Positions 7,955 to 16,442 of a DNA stretch of 62,634 bases are shown here, piece after piece. How positions within the stretch are numbered: the stretch's first letter is position 1; each line of letters starts with the position of its first letter. Source of the DNA: Nitriliruptoraceae bacterium (GTDB taxonomy: Bacteria > Actinomycetota > Nitriliruptoria > Nitriliruptorales > Nitriliruptoraceae); contig SKJX01000014.1 of the NCBI GenBank assembly GCA_007121785.1, positions 1 to 62,634 on the forward strand, in the 5' to 3' direction. Under the pieces are notes generated by a model. The model ran no database searches. It saw nothing but the letters and a program-made list of their open reading frames with translations, and was not told the origin of the DNA. A program made the position numbers and the translations under genes.

Positions 7955-9211
7955 TCAGGAGGCGAGTTCGTCGGTGGCGGCCAACTCGCGGCGGTCGAGC
8001 GCCTCCACGATCCGTCCGACGCCAAGCACGCAGGCCGCGGTGCGCAAGGTCAGGTCGCGCTCGGAGGCGACACGCCAGAGGTCCTCGAGGGCACGGTCCA
8101 TCCGTGCGTCCAGACGCTCGGCGACCTGGTGCGCGGTCCAGCGTTCGCCACGCTCGTTCTGCTGCCACTCGAAGCACGACACGGTGACGCCACCGGCGCT
8201 GGCGAGCACGTCCGGGATGACGGTGATGCCACGGTCGGCGAGGATGCGGTCCGCCTGCGAGGTGCAGGGGCCGTTGGCGGCCTCGGCGATCAACCGTGCC
8301 TGGACCTGCTCGGCCTCTGGCGCCTCGATCGCTCCCTCGAGCGCCGCCGGGATGAGCACGTCGCAGGGCAGGGCGAGGAGTTCCTCGGTGGTGACGATCT
8401 CACCGGCGTGGTGGGTGACGGACCCGTGGGTGGCTTTGGTCTCGATGACCGCCGGGATGTCCAGGCCGTTGGGGTCGTGGATCCCGCCGCGGCTGTCGGA
8501 GACGGCGACGACCCGCATCCCGTCGGCAGCGAGCATGGTGGCAAGGTGTGCCCCGGCGTTCCCGAACCCCTGGATCACCACGCGGGCGTCGGTGGGCAGC
8601 CCCAGCCGTTCGGCGCTGGCGCGCACGACCGTCCGGCACCCGGCCGCCGTCGCCGTGTCGCGGCCGAGCGAGCCGCCCGCGGTCAGTGACTTGCCCGTGA
8701 CGACGCCCGGGCATGGCCGGCCCGTGACCCGGCCGTACTCGTCCGCGATCCAGTCCATGTGGCGTGCGTCGGTGTTGACGTCCGGCGCCGGGACGTCCAG
8801 GTCCGGGCCGATGTTGGCCGCGATCGAGCGGGTGTAGCTACGGGTGAGCGACTCGAGCTCGGTCTCGCTGAGACCCTTCGGGTCGACCGTGATGCCGCCC
8901 TTGCCGCCGCCGAGCGGCAGGTTCATCAGCGCGGTCTTCACGCTCATCAGCGTCGCGAGGCCGGTGACCTCCTCCTGGGTGACGTCCGGGTGGAAGCGGG
9001 TGCCGCCCTTGGCGGGACCGCGCGCGGTCGAATGCGCCACCCGGTAGCCAGGTACGACGTGGACGCTGCCGTCGTCCGCGGTGTAGGGCACCTGGACCGC
9101 GGTGAGCCGCTCGGGGCGATGCAGCAGCGCCCGGTGCCAGCCGTCGAGGTGGAGATGATCGGCTGCGGCGTCGATCGTCTCGAGCGCGAGCTTGTGCAGG
9201 TCGATGGTCAC
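7955..9211 (-). CDS. Glutamate dehydrogenase-type enzyme
   Basis: A 418-residue NAD(P)-dependent Glu/Leu/Phe/Val dehydrogenase. Substrate residues lie in GPAKGGTRFH (about 65-74) and the catalytic Lys in GGGKGG (about 104). PAPDVNTD and the MDWIADEY segment follow, then a Rossmann QGFGNAGAH near 205. This is close to canonical hexameric glutamate dehydrogenases. The reading frame is open upstream to 9379, but the GTG at 9211 has CTGGAGG upstream and starts at the conserved N-terminus, so it is preferred. It interconverts 2-oxoglutarate plus ammonia and glutamate, relevant next to ammonia-releasing purine and urea degradation. Confidence 0.9.
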   Translation of the reverse strand: MTIDLHKLALETIDAAADHLHLDGWHRALLHRPERLTAVQVPYTADDGSVHVVPGYRVAHSTARGPAKGGTRFHPDVTQEEVTGLATLMSVKTALMNLPLGGGKGGITVDPKGLSETELESLTRSYTRSIAANIGPDLDVPAPDVNTDARHMDWIADEYGRVTGRPCPGVVTGKSLTAGGSLGRDTATAAGCRTVVRASAERLGLPTDARVVIQGFGNAGAHLATMLAADGMRVVAVSDSRGGIHDPNGLDIPAVIETKATHGSVTHHAGEIVTTEELLALPCDVLIPAALEGAIEAPEAEQVQARLIAEAANGPCTSQADRILADRGITVIPDVLASAGGVTVSCFEWQQNERGERWTAHQVAERLDARMDRALEDLWRVASERDLTLRTAACVLGVGRIVEALDRRELAATDELAS

Positions 9212-9432
9212 CGGGGACCTCCAGATCTCGGGTCCGCACGGCGACGGCACAGCACGGCACGACCGTCCGGCCCGTACGGGCACAGGGATGACGCGCCGTT
9301 GCGTCACGAGGAGCATAGACGTGAAGCTCAGCTTCATCCAAGCGCAACGTCGAGGTCGCGGCGCTGGTCGTTGGCGCACTGCCTAGGCTGTCCTCGCATC
9401 GACGTCACGCCGCACGGACGCAAGGTCCCCGC

Positions 9433-10746
9433 ATGACCACGACCGACCGTTACCAGGCCGCACACGTCATCACCCAGGACGCACAGGGCCGATGGCTCTC
9501 GCCCGGCGTCGTCGACGTGGTCGACGGACGCATCACCTGGGTCGGTGCGCCGGAAGACGCCCCAGCGTTGGAGGAGTGCCAGGTCCACGAGGTCCGTGGG
9601 GCGCTCCTGCCCGGCTTCGTCGACACCCACGCGCACACCCCGATGGTGCTGCTGCGGGGCGCGGGGGAGGGCCTGCCCGTCGACCGGTGGTTGACGGAGG
9701 TCATGTGGCCCAGGGAGGCTCAGCTGACCGAGGACGACGTCCGGGTCGGGATGACGTTCGGCGCCGCGCAGCTGCTCACCAACGGTTGGACCACCTCGGC
9801 GGAGATGTACTTCCACCCCGACGCCATGGCCGAGGGTGCCCAGGCAGCCGGGCTGCGCTGCGTGATCGGCCCGCCGTTGCTGGTCGCCGAGGGCATGGAG
9901 GCCCTGGGGCCCTGGGAGGAACAGCTCGAGAAGGCCGTGGCGTTCGCCCAGCGCTACCACGACCTCCCCACGATCGACGGGGCCATCGCCCCGCACTCGG
10001 CGTACGCGGTGTCGGAGGTGCCGCTGCGCGAGGCCGGCCGGGTGGCGGCCGACCAGGGCCTGCTGCTGCACACCCACGTCGCGGAGATGCAACACGAGGG
10101 TGATGCGATCACCGCGGAGCACGGCGTGACCGTCCCTCGGTACCTCGAATCGATCGGGGTCCTGGACGCGCAGGTGCTGGCAGCGCACGGGGTGTGGCTG
10201 ACCGACGATGACATCGCGTGCTTCGCCGAGCACCGCGTGGGCGTCGCGCACTGCCCCGGGTCGAACGGCAAGCACGCCTCCGGCACGGCACCGGTCACCG
10301 AGCTCAAGGCCGCCGGGGTCCCCGTCGCCATCGCCACCGACGGGCCGGCGTCGCACGACCGCCTGGATCCCTTCGAGGAGATGCGCCTGGCGATGCGGGC
10401 GGCACGGCTGCGTGCCGGCAAGGCCGACGCGATGAGCGCGGCCGACGCCCTGGCGATGGTCACCCGCGACGCCGCCACGGTGCTCGGGCGCGACGACCTG
10501 GGTGCGATCGAGGTCGGCCGCCGCGCCGATCTGCTGGCGATCGACATCACCGCGCCGGACCTCGTGCCGGTCACCGAGCCGGCTGATCTGCTCACCCACC
10601 TGGTCTGGAGCGGGACGCCATCGCTGGTCCGCCGCGTGTGGGTGGAGGGCCGCGAGGTCGTGTCCGACGGTCAGGCCGTCGAGGTGGATGCCGCCGTCCT
10701 CGCCGCCGACGTCACCTCCCGGGCCCGGCGACTGGCGGTCGGATGA
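9433..10746 (+). CDS. mtaD: Amidohydrolase, probable 5'-methylthioadenosine/S-adenosylhomocysteine deaminase
   Basis: A 437-residue member of the TRZ/ATZ/MtaD branch of metal-dependent amidohydrolases. Metal ligands are visible as THAH (about 66-68), the His of HTHVAE (about 213), the His of AAHGVWL and the Asp of ATDGPAS (about 302). MtaD enzymes deaminate MTA or SAH to the inosine forms. Three kilobases downstream lie MtnA and a sugar-phosphate aldolase, and a nucleoside phosphorylase with the same operator lies at 25.4 kb. Together these suggest MTA to MTI to MTR-1-phosphate. That substrate is inferred from context; related enzymes deaminate other purines or s-triazines. The stop overlaps the next start (ATGA). 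Confidence 0.75.
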   Translation: MTTTDRYQAAHVITQDAQGRWLSPGVVDVVDGRITWVGAPEDAPALEECQVHEVRGALLPGFVDTHAHTPMVLLRGAGEGLPVDRWLTEVMWPREAQLTEDDVRVGMTFGAAQLLTNGWTTSAEMYFHPDAMAEGAQAAGLRCVIGPPLLVAEGMEALGPWEEQLEKAVAFAQRYHDLPTIDGAIAPHSAYAVSEVPLREAGRVAADQGLLLHTHVAEMQHEGDAITAEHGVTVPRYLESIGVLDAQVLAAHGVWLTDDDIACFAEHRVGVAHCPGSNGKHASGTAPVTELKAAGVPVAIATDGPASHDRLDPFEEMRLAMRAARLRAGKADAMSAADALAMVTRDAATVLGRDDLGAIEVGRRADLLAIDITAPDLVPVTEPADLLTHLVWSGTPSLVRRVWVEGREVVSDGQAVEVDAAVLAADVTSRARRLAVG

Positions 10747-11258
10747 CCCGCGCTACGGGCGGGTCTCCGGCGGACCCCGCCGACCGGATCGCGCAACTGC
10801 TGGAGCTCGTCCCGCTCGAGCACGAAGGGGGCCGGTACCGGCAGATGCTCCACGATGGCGCCGGCACGGCGATCTACTTCCTGCTGGGAACGGACGACGC
10901 CTCGGCGTGGCACCGGCTGCCGACCACGGAGGTGTGGCATCACTACGCCGGCGCACCGGTACGGCTCGGTGCGCTGCATCCGGACGGCACCGCGGTCGAG
11001 CACCGGTTGGGCGACGACCTGTTCGCTGGTGAGCGGCCACAGGTGGTGATCCCCGGAGGGGTGTGGCAGGGCGCGGTCTCGACCGGCGCCTACAGCCTGC
11101 TGGGCACCACCATGGCGCCGCCGTACACCGACGAGGGGTTCGAGCTGGGGCAGCCGCCGCAGCTCCGCGAGGCGTTCCCGGGCCTGGGCGACCTGATCGA
11201 CACGATCGCGGACCGGTCCCGGCGCCTGTGGGCGGGCGAGGGGACGTCCGAGCGGTAG
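10743..11258 (+). CDS. Cupin protein, DUF985 type
   Basis: A 171-residue cupin translationally coupled to the amidohydrolase through an ATGA overlap; the open frame extends further upstream but only inside that gene. DUF985 hallmarks: IAQLLELVPLEHEGGRYRQM near the start, WHRLPTTEVWHHYAGAPV (cupin motif 1 with His) and VVIPGGVWQGAV. The fold is known and the reaction is not. Tight coupling suggests a role with the amidohydrolase, possibly binding a purine or sugar product. Confidence 0.8.
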   Translation: MTRATGGSPADPADRIAQLLELVPLEHEGGRYRQMLHDGAGTAIYFLLGTDDASAWHRLPTTEVWHHYAGAPVRLGALHPDGTAVEHRLGDDLFAGERPQVVIPGGVWQGAVSTGAYSLLGTTMAPPYTDEGFELGQPPQLREAFPGLGDLIDTIADRSRRLWAGEGTSER

Positions 11259-11283
11259 TTATCGGGCCACCGGGCCACCGGGT

Positions 11284-11313
11284 CGCCGCCCGTCGGACCG
11301 TGGGAGGGCGGCG
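11284..11313. terminator. Hairpin between convergent genes
   Basis: A perfect 8-bp stem CGCCGCCC / GGGCGGCG with a 14-nt loop lies in the 60-base gap between the cupin stop and the mtnA stop. Its position suggests bidirectional termination. Confidence 0.5.
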
Positions 11314-11318
11314 TTCGG

Positions 11319-12374
11319 TCAGTTCACCGCGCCGCCCGCACGGTCGCCGGCCCGGCGCTCGCCGAGCGGGACCGACGCGAGCGTCTCGCCGCGGTCGAGC
11401 CGGATCACCCGCCGGTCGGTGACGATCGCGGTGATCAGGTCGGCAGGGGTGACGTCGAACGCCGGGTTGAGCGCGTCGGTGCCCGGTAGCGCGATCGGCG
11501 TGTCACGGACGCTGATGACCTCCGCAGGGCCGCGGTCCTCGATCTCGATCTCGTCACCGGTCGCGGTCCCCGGATCGACCGTCGACTCCGGCGCCACGAT
11601 CACGAACGGCACCCCGGCGTACCGCGCTGCGAGCGCGAGGGAGAACGTGCCGATCTTGTTGGCGGTCGCCCCGTCGACGGCGATCCGGTCCGCGCCGGCG
11701 ACGACCAGGTCGGCGCCGCCGCGGGACAGGATGAACGGCCCGGCGCTGTCGACCAGCAGCCGGTGCGGTGCCCCTATGCGGCCGAGTTCCCAGGTGGTCA
11801 GCCGCCCGCCCTGGAGCAACGGGCGCGTCTCGATCGGCAACGCCTCGACGAGGCGGCCACGCTCGTGGAGTTCCTCGATCACGCCGAGCGCGGTGCCGCG
11901 CTCCACGGCGGCCAGTCCACCGGTGTTGCAGACGGTCATCGCCCGCACCGCGCCGCCGACCAGTTCCTCGGCCAGGTCGGCGCCGTAGGCGCTCATCGAC
12001 CACGACGCGGCCACCTCGTCGTCGCGCAGTGCCCGTGCGGCGGCCAACGCGCCGTCGGGTCCGTCGGCCGCAGCCGTGACCGCGAGGTCCACGCCGCGCG
12101 CGAGGTTGACCGCGGTCGGGCGTGCGTTGCGCAGACGGGCCACCTCGACGCCGAACGTGTCGGGGTCGGTCGCCGGGGCGTGCGCCCGTGCCGCGAGGAC
12201 CACCCCGAAGGCGCCGGCGACGCCCAGGGCCGGGGCGCCGCGGACGGCGAGCCGGCTGATCGCATCGATCAGGTCGTCCACCTGCGTGATGCGCAGGACG
12301 ACCTCGTCCTGGGGTAGGCGGGTCTGGTCGATCAGTTCGACCGCATCATCGACCCAGTCGATCGTGCGGGCCAT
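11319..12374 (-). CDS. mtnA: S-methyl-5-thioribose-1-phosphate isomerase
   Basis: A 351-residue aldose-ketose isomerase of the MtnA/eIF2B-like family. It converts 5-methylthioribose-1-phosphate, or 5-deoxyribose-1-phosphate, to the ribulose-1-phosphate form. Seen: AVRGAPALGVAGAFG near the start, the catalytic Cys in TVCNTGG (about 148), the Asp in VAGADRIA (about 226) and NKIGTFSLA. The start is the ATG at 12374 beginning MARTIDWVDDAV, which matches family N-termini. The TTGTCTGACAA palindrome lies 52 bases upstream and the gntR gene follows in the same direction. Classical salvage genes mtnB/C/D are absent; the neighbouring aldolase suggests the shorter DHAP-forming route. Confidence 0.93.
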   Translation of the reverse strand: MARTIDWVDDAVELIDQTRLPQDEVVLRITQVDDLIDAISRLAVRGAPALGVAGAFGVVLAARAHAPATDPDTFGVEVARLRNARPTAVNLARGVDLAVTAAADGPDGALAAARALRDDEVAASWSMSAYGADLAEELVGGAVRAMTVCNTGGLAAVERGTALGVIEELHERGRLVEALPIETRPLLQGGRLTTWELGRIGAPHRLLVDSAGPFILSRGGADLVVAGADRIAVDGATANKIGTFSLALAARYAGVPFVIVAPESTVDPGTATGDEIEIEDRGPAEVISVRDTPIALPGTDALNPAFDVTPADLITAIVTDRRVIRLDRGETLASVPLGERRAGDRAGGAVN

Positions 12375-12425
12375 GATGCCTCGCTTCCGATGCGGTCGCG
12401 TCCGGTCGCGACCGGGGAGGTGAAC

Positions 12426-12436
12426 TTGTCTGACAA
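12426..12436. promoter_or_regulatory. GntR-type operator upstream of mtnA
   Basis: TTGTCTGACAA, an 11-base palindrome with a free centre. The same element, differing only in the central base and therefore identical on the other strand, occurs at 13285 and 26269. It lies between gntR and mtnA, 52 bases before the mtnA start. Confidence 0.7.
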
Positions 12437-12488
12437 CTTCGCGCGAACGGTATCGCGGCGTCCACGACCCGGTCAACGGGTCGGAGGG

Positions 12489-13262
12489 TCAGCGGGTCCG
12501 TACCAGCGAGAAGCGGAAGCGCCCCTCGAGGTAGTAGGTCCGGGACCAGGCGACCGCGTGGCCGTCGATCGTGCGGTGGACCTGGTCGAGCAACACGTAC
12601 ACCGCATCGGCGGGTCGGTCGCCCCATCCGATCCGCTCGCCGGCGGCCGCGTGGACCTCCGCGGTCGCCCAGGCGACGTCCACGCCGACCGTCATCAGCA
12701 ACTCGTAGAGCGATCCTTCGATGGTCGCCGGAGCGAGGTCGTCGGGCAGGACCGTGCCGGAGAGCACGTCGTAGGAGAACGCCACCGTCGTGTCGTCCGC
12801 TCGCAGCTCTCGCTCGGTGACGAGGACGCGGTCCCCCTCGGCCAACCCGAGGTGACGCGCCTGTTCGGCGTCGGCCGGGACCAGCTCGCGGCGGCGGTAG
12901 CTCATCGACGGGACGGCACCGACCCGACGGATGGTGGCGGTCATCGAGTCCAGGTGGCGCAGGTCCGCGTGGATCCCGGACCCGGCGCCGGTCGCGTAGG
13001 TGCCCGAGCCGTGCCGGGTCGCGGTCAACCCTCGGCTCTCCAGCGAGCGCAGCGCCGTGCGGATCGTCGCGCGAGACACCCCGTAGGTCTCCGCAAGGCG
13101 GACCTCGCCGGGCAGCCGCGTGCCTGGCGGCCAGACGCCGTCCTCGAGCTGCCGTCGCAGGTCATCGGCGACCCAGGCGGAGCGGGTGCTGTGGTCGCCC
13201 GTCAGACGACCGGGCCGGTCCACGGTTGCTGCCCCCGGTGTTGACGCTCGATCGGACGGCAT
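12489..13262 (-). CDS. GntR-family regulator with UTRA ligand domain
   Basis: About 257 residues from the ATG at 13262; the frame is open further upstream but that part lies inside the divergent aldolase gene. The N-terminal winged helix contains LPGEVRLAETYGVSRATIRTAL and GLTATRHGSGTYA. Residues from about 110 to the end form a UTRA effector domain (RRRELVPADAEQARHLGLAEGD ... YYLEGRFRFSLVR), which in this subfamily binds sugar phosphates or similar metabolites. It is divergent from the aldolase-dehydrogenase gene with a perfect palindrome between them, so autoregulation is likely. A methylthio- or deoxyribose phosphate as effector is an inference from the neighbours. Confidence 0.88.
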   Translation of the reverse strand: MPSDRASTPGAATVDRPGRLTGDHSTRSAWVADDLRRQLEDGVWPPGTRLPGEVRLAETYGVSRATIRTALRSLESRGLTATRHGSGTYATGAGSGIHADLRHLDSMTATIRRVGAVPSMSYRRRELVPADAEQARHLGLAEGDRVLVTERELRADDTTVAFSYDVLSGTVLPDDLAPATIEGSLYELLMTVGVDVAWATAEVHAAAGERIGWGDRPADAVYVLLDQVHRTIDGHAVAWSRTYYLEGRFRFSLVRTR

Positions 13263-13283
13263 CCTAGCGTCACGCACCGGCTG

Positions 13284-13296
13284 GTTGTCAGACAAC
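13284..13296. promoter_or_regulatory. GntR-type operator between gntR and the aldolase gene
   Basis: GTTGTCAGACAAC, a perfect 6+1+6 palindrome, lies 22 bases before the gntR ATG and 16 bases before the aldolase GTG. It is well placed to control both divergent genes. Confidence 0.75.
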
Positions 13297-13311
13297 TTCC
13301 GGGAGCGGGTC

Positions 13312-15279
13312 GTGCAGGACCGTTGGGATGATGGCGAGGCGGCACGGTTCGACGGCGCCGTCGGCGCCTGCGTGTACGGCTCGCGCCTGATCGGTCGTGA
13401 ACCGACCCTGGTGCTGCACGGCGGCGGCAACACCTCGGTCAAGGCGCCGTGGGAGGACGTCACCGGGGCGACGATCGACGCGCTGTACGTCAAGGGCAGC
13501 GGCTGGGACCTCGCCACCATCCGGGCGCCGGGGTTCGCGCCACTGCCGCTCCAGCGGTTGCGCGACCTCGCCGCGCTCGACGAGCTCAGCGACCCGGCGA
13601 TGATGCGTGAGCTGTCGGCCGCGCGCCTGGATCCGGCGGCACCGGCGCCGTCGGTCGAGGCGCTGTTGCACGCGGTCCTGCCTCACGTGGCGATCCAACA
13701 CAGCCACGCGGACACGATCCTGGCGCTGACCAACCTGGACGACGGCGAGCAGCGGGTCCGTGAGCTGTACGGGGACCGGGTGCTCTACGTCCCCTACGTG
13801 ATGCCGGGCTTCGACCTGGCCAAGGCCGTCGGTGAGCGCTGGGAGGGCGAGGGTCGCGATGACCTGCTCGGGATGGTCCTGCTCAACCATGGGCTGTTCA
13901 CCTTCGGTGCATCGACCAAAGCCGCCTACCAGGCCCACGTCGAGCTGATCACCCTGGCCGAGCAGGAACTGGAGCGCTCCGCACCGCTGCGCGTCCCGGC
14001 CACCGACCCGTTGCCGCCAGCCGATCCGATCGAGCTCGCGGACCTGCGGCGTGAGCTCTCGCGGGTGGCCGACCGGCCGATGGTCGTCCGCCGCCACACC
14101 GGTCCGGCCGCTCGGGCGCTCGCTCAGCATCCCGACCGCGAACGCATCACCCAGCAGGGTCCGTTGACCCCCGACCATGTGATCCGGACCAAGCGCCGGC
14201 CGCTGCTCGGCCGCGACGTGGACGCGTTCGCCGACGCCTACCGCGAGGAGTTCGCCCGGTTCGAGCACCGTGGTCGCACCGAACTGGCGATGCTCGACCC
14301 GTGTCCGCGTGTGGTCCTCGACGACCACCTCGGCATGCTGACGGTCGGTCCGTCCGCCAAGGACGCCGCGATCGCCGCCGACATCTACCACCACACGATG
14401 GACGTGCTGCTGCGGGCGGAAGCGCTCGGCGGCTACCGCGCGCTCGACCCCGAGCACTACTTCGACCTGGAGTACTGGGACCTCGAGCAGGCCAAGCTGC
14501 GCCGCGCCGGTCCGCCCAAGCCCCTGACCGGCGAGGTGGCGCTGGTCACGGGGGCCGCCAGCGGCATCGGCCGGGCCTGCTGCGACGCGCTGCTCGACCG
14601 CGGCGCGGCCGTGATCGGTGTCGACGTGGCCCCGCAGGTGGTCGACGCCTTCGACGGGCCCAGCTGGCTCGGCGTCGCCGCCGACCTCACCGACCAGGCC
14701 GCGCTCGACGAGGTGATCCGGGCCGGCGTCGACCGGTTCGGTGGGGTCGACCTGGCCGTGATCGCCGCCGGGGTGTTCGGGGCGACCACCCCGATCGCCG
14801 AGCTGGACCGCGACGCGTGGCGCTCGGTCCAGGCGATCAACCTCGACGCGACCGCCGCCATCCTCGCCGCGGTGCACCCGCTCCTGGGTCGCGCACCGCG
14901 CGACGGCCGCGTCGTGCTGATCGGTTCGAAGAACGTCGACGCACCGGGGCCGGGTGCGGCCGCCTACTCCGCATCCAAGGCCGGCGCGACCCAGCTCGCA
15001 CGGGTCGCGGCGTTGGAGTGGGCGAGCGATCGGATCCGGGTGAACGTCGTCCACCCGGACGCGGTGTTCGACACCGCGCTGTGGACCGACGAGCGGCTGG
15101 CGGAGCGGGCGGAGCGGTACGGGCTGTCGGTCGAGGCGTACAAGCGGCGCAACCTGCTGGGCACGGAGGTGCGCTCGGCCGACGTGGCCCGGGTCGTGAC
15201 CGACCTGCTGGACCCGGCCTACCACGCGACGACGGGCGCGCAGGTCCCGATCGACGGTGGCAGCGACCGGGTCGTGTGA
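13312..15279 (+). CDS. Class II aldolase / short-chain dehydrogenase fusion
   Basis: A 655-residue two-domain enzyme. Residues 1-400 are a class II (AraD/FucA/RhaD-type) aldolase with HGGGNTSVK near 35, the zinc His pair in HSHAD near 129 and another His in LLNHGLF near 193. Residues 405-655 are an NAD-dependent short-chain dehydrogenase with GAASGIGR (about 413) and YSASK (about 551-555). This architecture is known as rhamnulose-1-phosphate aldolase/lactaldehyde dehydrogenase. Here no rhamnose genes are present. It sits beside mtnA and shares its operator, so methylthioribulose-1-phosphate or 5-deoxyribulose-1-phosphate may be cleaved to DHAP plus an aldehyde that the second domain oxidises or reduces. 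The GTG start follows the operator closely. Confidence 0.85.
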   Translation: MQDRWDDGEAARFDGAVGACVYGSRLIGREPTLVLHGGGNTSVKAPWEDVTGATIDALYVKGSGWDLATIRAPGFAPLPLQRLRDLAALDELSDPAMMRELSAARLDPAAPAPSVEALLHAVLPHVAIQHSHADTILALTNLDDGEQRVRELYGDRVLYVPYVMPGFDLAKAVGERWEGEGRDDLLGMVLLNHGLFTFGASTKAAYQAHVELITLAEQELERSAPLRVPATDPLPPADPIELADLRRELSRVADRPMVVRRHTGPAARALAQHPDRERITQQGPLTPDHVIRTKRRPLLGRDVDAFADAYREEFARFEHRGRTELAMLDPCPRVVLDDHLGMLTVGPSAKDAAIAADIYHHTMDVLLRAEALGGYRALDPEHYFDLEYWDLEQAKLRRAGPPKPLTGEVALVTGAASGIGRACCDALLDRGAAVIGVDVAPQVVDAFDGPSWLGVAADLTDQAALDEVIRAGVDRFGGVDLAVIAAGVFGATTPIAELDRDAWRSVQAINLDATAAILAAVHPLLGRAPRDGRVVLIGSKNVDAPGPGAAAYSASKAGATQLARVAALEWASDRIRVNVVHPDAVFDTALWTDERLAERAERYGLSVEAYKRRNLLGTEVRSADVARVVTDLLDPAYHATTGAQVPIDGGSDRVV

Positions 15280-15458
15280 GCGGCCACGCGGGCCGGTCCT
15301 CGACCGGCGCCGTCACGACACCGACCTGACGGAGGTTCCAGCCCGTCCACGGCCGCACGGAGGCTCGAACGCCTTCCGAGAGCACGTCGAACGCCCGGGC
15401 GCGTGTCGGCCCGACCGAAGCTAACCGGCGTGCGGCGACGCCGAGGCGAGGAGTCCCT

Positions 15459-16442
15459 GTGGCGCAGGCTGCCGTCGACGTGGTGAGGAAGCCGACCATC
15501 GCGGACGTCCGGGCGCGCACGCTGTCCCTCTGGCTCCTCGGCGCGGTCGGCCTGCTCGCGCTGGTGCCCGAGGCCCTCACCGGGCCCGTTACCTGGGCGG
15601 TGCTCGCCATCGGCCTGCTCGTCGGGCTGCCCCATGGTGCCGTCGACCACCTCGTCCCCGAGTGGACCCTCGGCCGAGAGCTCCCGCGTTCGATCTTCGT
15701 CCTCATCGTCGTCGCCTACGTCACCGTGGCCGCGCTCGCTTTCGGCCTCCTGCTGGCCCAGCCCGTCCTGGCGGCCTCGCTCTTCCTGGTCGTGTCGATC
15801 CTCCACTTCGGCGCCGGCGACGTCGAGTTCCTGGAGGTCTCCGGACGATTGCGGTCGTGGCAGCGTCCCATCGCCGTCCTGGCCTTCGGGCTGACCCCGG
15901 TCGCCCTGCCGATCGCCGTCCACGCCGAGCAGGCCCGCCCGGTGCTCGTTGGCCTGGCGCCCGAGTTGGTCGTGTTGACCGCCCCGACGGTCCGGACGAC
16001 GGCGCTGCTGGTCACCGTCGCACTGGTCGCGGTGACCGCCTGGAGCGTCACCGTCCAAGGTCGCCTCCGCATCGCCCTCGACCTCGCGGTGCTGTGCGTG
16101 GCCTTCGTGCTCGCCCCGCCGCTGCTCGCCTTCGCCGCGTACTTCGGCGGCTGGCACGCCGCGCGCCACATCGCCCGGCTGCTGGCGCTCGACCCGCGCA
16201 ACGCCGCCGACCTCGCCATCGGACGGACCGGCCGGCCGTTGCTGCGCTTCGCCCGTTCGGCGCTGCTACCCACCGTTGCCAGCGTGGTCGTACTGCTCGG
16301 CCTGTGGTGGGGTGCCGGGGGCGTCGAGGGCTTGGTCGCCGCCCACCTCGGTCTGCTGGTCGCGCTCACCATGCCGCACGTCGCGTTGGTGTCCTGGCTC
16401 GACCGACGCCGACGCAACAGCCGCGTCGAGGTGATCGCATGA
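15459..16442 (+). CDS. blh: Brp/Blh-type beta-carotene 15,15'-dioxygenase
   Basis: A 327-residue integral membrane protein with about eight hydrophobic helices. Conserved His-containing motifs of the Brp/Blh family are visible: GLPHGAVDH, LHFGAGD, GGWHAARH and MPHVALVSWLD, which hold the iron that cleaves beta-carotene into two retinal molecules. GTG start with GAGGAG upstream. The stop overlaps the crtI start (ATGA), so it is the first gene of a carotenoid operon that can make beta-carotene. Retinal is usually used by microbial rhodopsins; no rhodopsin gene is in this window. Confidence 0.9.
   Translation: MAQAAVDVVRKPTIADVRARTLSLWLLGAVGLLALVPEALTGPVTWAVLAIGLLVGLPHGAVDHLVPEWTLGRELPRSIFVLIVVAYVTVAALAFGLLLAQPVLAASLFLVVSILHFGAGDVEFLEVSGRLRSWQRPIAVLAFGLTPVALPIAVHAEQARPVLVGLAPELVVLTAPTVRTTALLVTVALVAVTAWSVTVQGRLRIALDLAVLCVAFVLAPPLLAFAAYFGGWHAARHIARLLALDPRNAADLAIGRTGRPLLRFARSALLPTVASVVVLLGLWWGAGGVEGLVAAHLGLLVALTMPHVALVSWLDRRRRNSRVEVIA

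Noticed and set aside
15662..16438. Extended crtI frame
   Set aside because: The upstream extension is an Arg-rich overlap with blh; the FAD motif starts right after the ATG at 16439.
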